A stretch of DNA of 64,000 nt, from the NCBI RefSeq assembly GCF_020991455.1, contig NZ_JAJMOX010000001.1:434001-498000 (forward strand). Reading direction: 5' to 3'. The notes beneath the pieces were generated by a model. That model was not told where the DNA came from. It did no database searches and was given only the letters and a program-made list of their open reading frames with translations. The first letter of the stretch is position 1, and each line of letters opens with the position of its first letter. The position numbers were made by a program, and so were the translations under genes. The DNA is from Flavobacterium sp. JAS (lineage in GTDB: Bacteria > Bacteroidota > Bacteroidia > Flavobacteriales > Flavobacteriaceae). Positions 21,101 to 27,100 of the stretch are shown here, in pieces.

Positions 21101-24100
21101 GTAAACGAGTCGAATGCAAGCGCAACAACAGCAAATTTTACATCAGAGGTATTAAATACAACCACACAATTTAGATGTTTGGTAACTTCTTCAACAACAA
21201 ATTGTACTTTGACCTCAAATGCAGTTACAGCGACTGTGGTTCCGGATCCAACAATTACAGCTCAGCCAACGGGAGCAACTATTTGTTCAGGAGGAAATGA
21301 TACTTTATCAGTAACAGCGACAAATGGTACTCCAAATTTAACATATCAATGGTATAGTAGTTTAAATAATACAACCTTTTCAGCTATTGGCGGTGCAACG
21401 TCAGCTACTTATGTTACTCCTGCTCTGACTCAAACTACGTATTACAGAGTTGATGTTTCGGCTAGTGGAAATGGCTGTACTACGGTTACTTCAAATGTAG
21501 CAATGGTAACGGTTTTGTCGGCTATAAGTATAGTTACACAGCCAGTATTAAAAACTAATATTTGCAGTGGTTCAAATGCAACTTTAAATGTTGTGGCAGC
21601 TGGAGGTACAGGAAACTATACTTATCAATGGAAGAGTTCTACTGTTTTGGCAGGTCCATACACTGATATTGCAGGAGCAAATGCAGCAACTTATATAACT
21701 CCAAACTTAACAGAAACTACTTTTTATCAAGTTGTAGTTTCAAATTCAACTCAAGGCTGTATTCCGGTTACATCAAGTATTGCGGCAGTTATTATTCCGA
21801 GTATTATAGCTCAGCCTGTTACACCATCAATAGTTTGTATTGGAGGAACAGTTTCGCTTTCGACATTAGCCTCGGCAAATAACGGCTCTGCATCTTTTGA
21901 TTACCAATGGCAAAGTTCTTCTGATGGCACAACTGGCTGGACTAATGTAACAGGCGGAACCGGAGCGACGAATCCAAATTATACAACAGAACCTTTATTA
22001 GTTTCAACTTATTATCGTTGTGTGATCACATCATCAAACCCAACCTGTACACTTATTACCAATGTGGTGAAAGCGACAGTTATTCCGAGTCCAACAATTA
22101 CTACGCAACCAGTTGGAGGAAATATTTGTGAAGGAGGTACATTTACAATGACATCAGGAGCAACAAGTGGTTCAGGAAGTTTTACCTATCAATGGCAAAA
22201 ATCGTTAGATGGCAGCACTGGTTGGGCAAATGTAACAGATGGTTCAGGTGCTAATACGACAACTTATACAACTGGTCCTTTAACTGCTGACACGTTCTTT
22301 AGATTGCATGTAACAGATTCCGGTAATGGCTGTGGTACTATAAATTCTGATCCTGCAAAAGTCGATGTGTTTGAATCTCCATTAATAAGCACAGAACCAA
22401 CAGACGGAGAAGTTTGTATCAATCAAAGCCATACTTTTACCGTTGTTGCGTCGGGCAATATTCCTGCAAGTACTATATTGTACCAATGGCAAACAGCTTC
22501 TGCTTTGGCTGGGCCATATTCAAATGTAACCAATGGATCCGGAGGCACAACTGCTTCTTATACAACACCCGCTTATGTTACACCGGGAAATAGATACTTT
22601 AGAGTTTTAATATCTCAATCTCAATCTGGTTGTCAAAGTATTTCGAATCACGTTATCTTAAATGTTTTTGATGTACCATTAGCTCCAATAGGAGATATTA
22701 CCCAACAACCATCATGTAATAATGCAACCGGAATTATAGCTATTTCAACTCCGGATTTAGGAACAGGATATGAGTATAGTAAGGATGGGGTTACGTTTCA
22801 GGCAAGTAATATTTTTAGCGGCTTATCTTCCGGAGCGGTACAAATCTATGTACGACGTATAGGTTTAAGCACTTGTATTTCTTTACCGGCAAGCTTTGCC
22901 ATTTTTGATAGAATATGTGCAGTTCCTGAAACTTTTGCTTCAATTTCAGGTGATACAGGTGGAACTACAATACGTACTATTTTAGATTCTGATTTATTAA
23001 ATGGAGTTATTTTAAATCCTGTTGATGTAACAGTGACCGTAAATTCTATCTCAAGTTTTTTAACTTTTGATCCGGTTACTAATAAAATTACTGTGGCACC
23101 GGGAACACCCGCAGATAATTATACATTGACTTATACAATTTGTGAAAACACGAATCTTTCAAATTGTTCTACAACAACAGAGACAATAAGCGTAACTACA
23201 TCAGGGATTGATGCCGTAATTGATATTGTTCCTATGTTATTGAATGGTTCAAATGAGCATCTGGCAGTTATAAATGCGTTAACTAATGATAAATTAGCTA
23301 GTTTGCCGGCAACAATTTCAAATGTTCAGATTTCAGTTACTAAACCTGCAACACCTATTAATGGAGGAGGAATTCCTGTTTTGAATATCGCAACAGGAGA
23401 CGTTGATGTACCTGCGGGGACAGTAAGTGGCCTTTATGAAATCGAATATATGATTTGTGAAATAGCAGTTCCTTCTAACTGTGATATATCCAGAATTATT
23501 ATTCCGGTAGGAAGTGCTTTAATCGATGCTGATGATGATGTAGCAGAAGATATTAATGGTCATCTGGGGCAAATGAATGTTGTGAATGCATTTGCAAATG
23601 ATAGTTTAAACGGAGTGCCAATTACCATACTAAATTTAGACAAAATTACAGTTACACAAAATACTGCAGCTACTCCTTTGTACCCAGGTGCCAATGTGCC
23701 GGTCTTTAGTACAGCAACAGGAAATGTTAGTGTACCTGAAGGAACTCCTGCCGATACTTATTACATAACATATACTATTTGCGAAAAGTTAAATCCAACA
23801 AATTGTGCAGATGCTAGTATTGCAATAGTTGTAGATGCAGCTCCAATTGTGGTAAATGATGATGTTGTAAATAATGTAAATGGGTATGATGGAGACGTCA
23901 ACGCTATAAATGCCTATACTAATACCGCTGGAGCTGACAGTTTTGATGGGGAAATTATAAATATAAATCTAGCAGGTATTTTAACACCTACTGTCAAAAC
24001 GCCGGCAACTCCTAAAACACCGGGAGCACCAGTTCCTGAACTTACTGTGTCATCAGGGCGAGTTACGGTACCGCCGGGAACACCAGCAGGACAATATCAA

Positions 24101-27100
24101 ATTGAATATGAAATATGCGAAAACCTTAATCCGGGTAATTGTGATGATGCATTTATAACAATCAATGTAGTGGCACCAGCTATAGTTGCTAACGATGATA
24201 CCGTTTTGAATGTAAATGGTTATGCAGGTGCAAATGATGTAATAAATGCGTTTGACAACGATTTGCTGAATGGAGGAATACTTAATTTACCAACCATCAC
24301 CGTAACTGTTACAAGTTTTCCTTCGGCAATAAACGGAGGTCCAATTCCAATATTTGATAGTGCCACAGGACTGGTTAGTGTTCCGGCAGGAACGCCAGCA
24401 GGAGAATATAAGTTTGTTTATAAAATTTGCGAAAATCTTAATCCAACCAATTGTGATGATGCAGTGATTACCATTACAGTTGTTCCGGCGGAAATAGATG
24501 CTGTTAATGATGCTAATTTTGCTCCAATAAATGGATTTATTGGTGATCCAAATGCTTTAAACGCTTTAGATAACGATACTCTAAACGGTTCTGATGTAGT
24601 TCTGTCAGAAGTTACAATTAGTAATGTTATACCAGCCTCACCAATCAATGGTGGTTTAGTTCCGGTATTAAATCCAGCAACGGGAATTGTAAGCGTGCCA
24701 GCGGGAACTTCAGCAGGAGTTTACATTATTGGCTATCAGTTAAATGAAAAGTTGAATCTGTCAAATAATGATACGGCAGTAATAACAATCGAAGTTTCTG
24801 CTCCGGTTATTATTGCTAATGACGATACAGTTGCTAATATTAACGGATATGTGACGACGACTAATGCGATTGATGTTTTACTAAATGACACACTTAACGG
24901 CGCCGCTACAGACATATCAAAAGTAAATATCACGGTCGAAAATGCTGCAACTCCAATAAACGGAGGATCAATTCCGGTATTAGAACCTTTAACAGGATTT
25001 GTAAGTGTGCCAGCAGGAACTCCGGCAGGCGATTATGAGATTATATATCATATTTGCGAAAAAACAAATCCAACAAATTGTAATAATGCGACAATATTTA
25101 TCAATGTAGTTAGCGCACCAATTGATGCTGTTAACGATGCAGCAACCAATATTAATGGTTTTGTTGGGGCTGCCAATGTCGTAAATGCTTTAACAAATGA
25201 TAGATTAAACGGACTAGCGGTTATTCCTTCTCAGGTAACGATTAGTAGTGTTGTTCCCGCAACTCCTATTAATGGCGGGGCAATTCCTGTTTTAGATCCT
25301 TTAACAGGATTGGTGAATGTACCGGGGGGAACTGCAGCAGGAACTTACATAATTGAATATCGCTTAAGTGAAAACTTGAACACCACTAATTTTGATATTG
25401 CCACAATAACAATTGATGTTGTTGCTCCAAGTATCATTGCAAATAACGATTCTACAAGTATTATTAATGGATACGTTGGTGCGAATAATGTCGTAAATGC
25501 TATTACAAATGACAGATTAAACGGTTCGGATATTCAATTGATCAAGATTACTATTTCGTCTCTCACAACAACGACACCTTCAAATTATGTAACAGGAAAT
25601 CCCGTTCCGGTATTAAATATTCTGACAGGAAATGTTGATGTGCCAGCAGGAACTTCGGCAGGAATTTATATAATTCATTATGGAATTTGCGAAAAGCTGA
25701 ATCCGTTAAATTGTAGTGAAGCAGATATTACCATAGATGTTTCAGCAGCGACTATTAATGCGGATAATGATTTCGCTAATAATATTAACGGATATGTTGG
25801 CGCAAATAATGTAGTTAATGCTTTAACAAATGACGATCTAAATGGTGTAGCAGCGTCAATACTACAAGTAAACATTCATTCGTTAGGCACTACGGCTCCT
25901 ATAACTTCAACAAACGGAATTGTTCCTGTTCTAAATGAATTAACGGGTAATGTAGATGTACCCGCAGGAACCTCAGGCGGAACATACATTATTCAATATG
26001 AAATTTGCGAAAAGCTGAACCCAGCCAATTGTAGTCAGGCAAATATTATAATCATAGTAGACAGACCGGCAATTTTAGCCGAAGATGATCTGATTAGCAA
26101 TATCAACGGTTATAGAGGAGCGCCAGAAGTTCTAAATGCTTTTACAATTAATGATAAGTATAATGGAATCCCTTTAACAGATGTGAATTTGGTAATCCGA
26201 ACTGTAATATCTCCAGCAACACCTATAAACGGAGGTTTTGTTCCTTTCCTGGTTACTGCAACTGGACTTGTAACTATTCCGGAACGTACGCCTGCAGGAG
26301 TTTATCAAATAAGATATTTATTATGTGATAAATTAAATCCACTAAATTGTGACGACGCACTTATCACTGTTGTTGTAATTGAACCTCCAATTATTGCAAA
26401 TGATGATCAGGCAAATAACATTAACGGTTATGCAGGAGCAAATAATGTGGTAAATGCTTATGATAATGACACTTTAGACGGAGCGCCATTAGTATTTACG
26501 GATTTCAAAGGCGAATTAATTTCACAAGCAAGTTCAATAAACGGAAAACCAGTACCGGTATTAAATGTTCTTACCGGAAATGTAGATGTTCCGGCGGGTA
26601 CACATGCAGGAGAATATTTTATTGTATATAAAATCTGCGGTACATTAAACACATCAAATTGTGATGAAGCCGTTATTAGAATTAGAGTTGTCGCTGCGCC
26701 AATTGATGCTGTTGATGACGATCTTTCTTCAACTCCAATTAATGGATTTACAGGAACAACAAATGCAGTCAATGCATTAGATAATGATACTTTAAACGGA
26801 ATTCCTGTAATTCCATCAGAAGTTTTGATTACCAATGTAATTCCTGCAACACCAATAAATTCAGGTTTAATACCGGTTTTAGATGCGGCAACAGGAGTAG
26901 TTAGTGTTCCGGCAGGAACTCCGGCAGGAACATATACAATTAGTTATACGCTAAGAGAAGTATCGACATTAACAAACAATGATACTGCCGTAATAACTAT
27001 TGTAGTTCAGGCTCCGTTGATAGTGGCTAATGATGACAATCTAGCCAATGTAAACGGATATGTAGCAACTAATAATGCTATTGATATTTTAACAAATGAT

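Noticed and set aside
26458..26835. 125-residue minus-strand reading frame inside the adhesin gene
   Set aside because: It is an antisense shadow of the repeated modules, with no start context, motif or independent codon pattern. The same applies to the antisense frame at 29062-29409.
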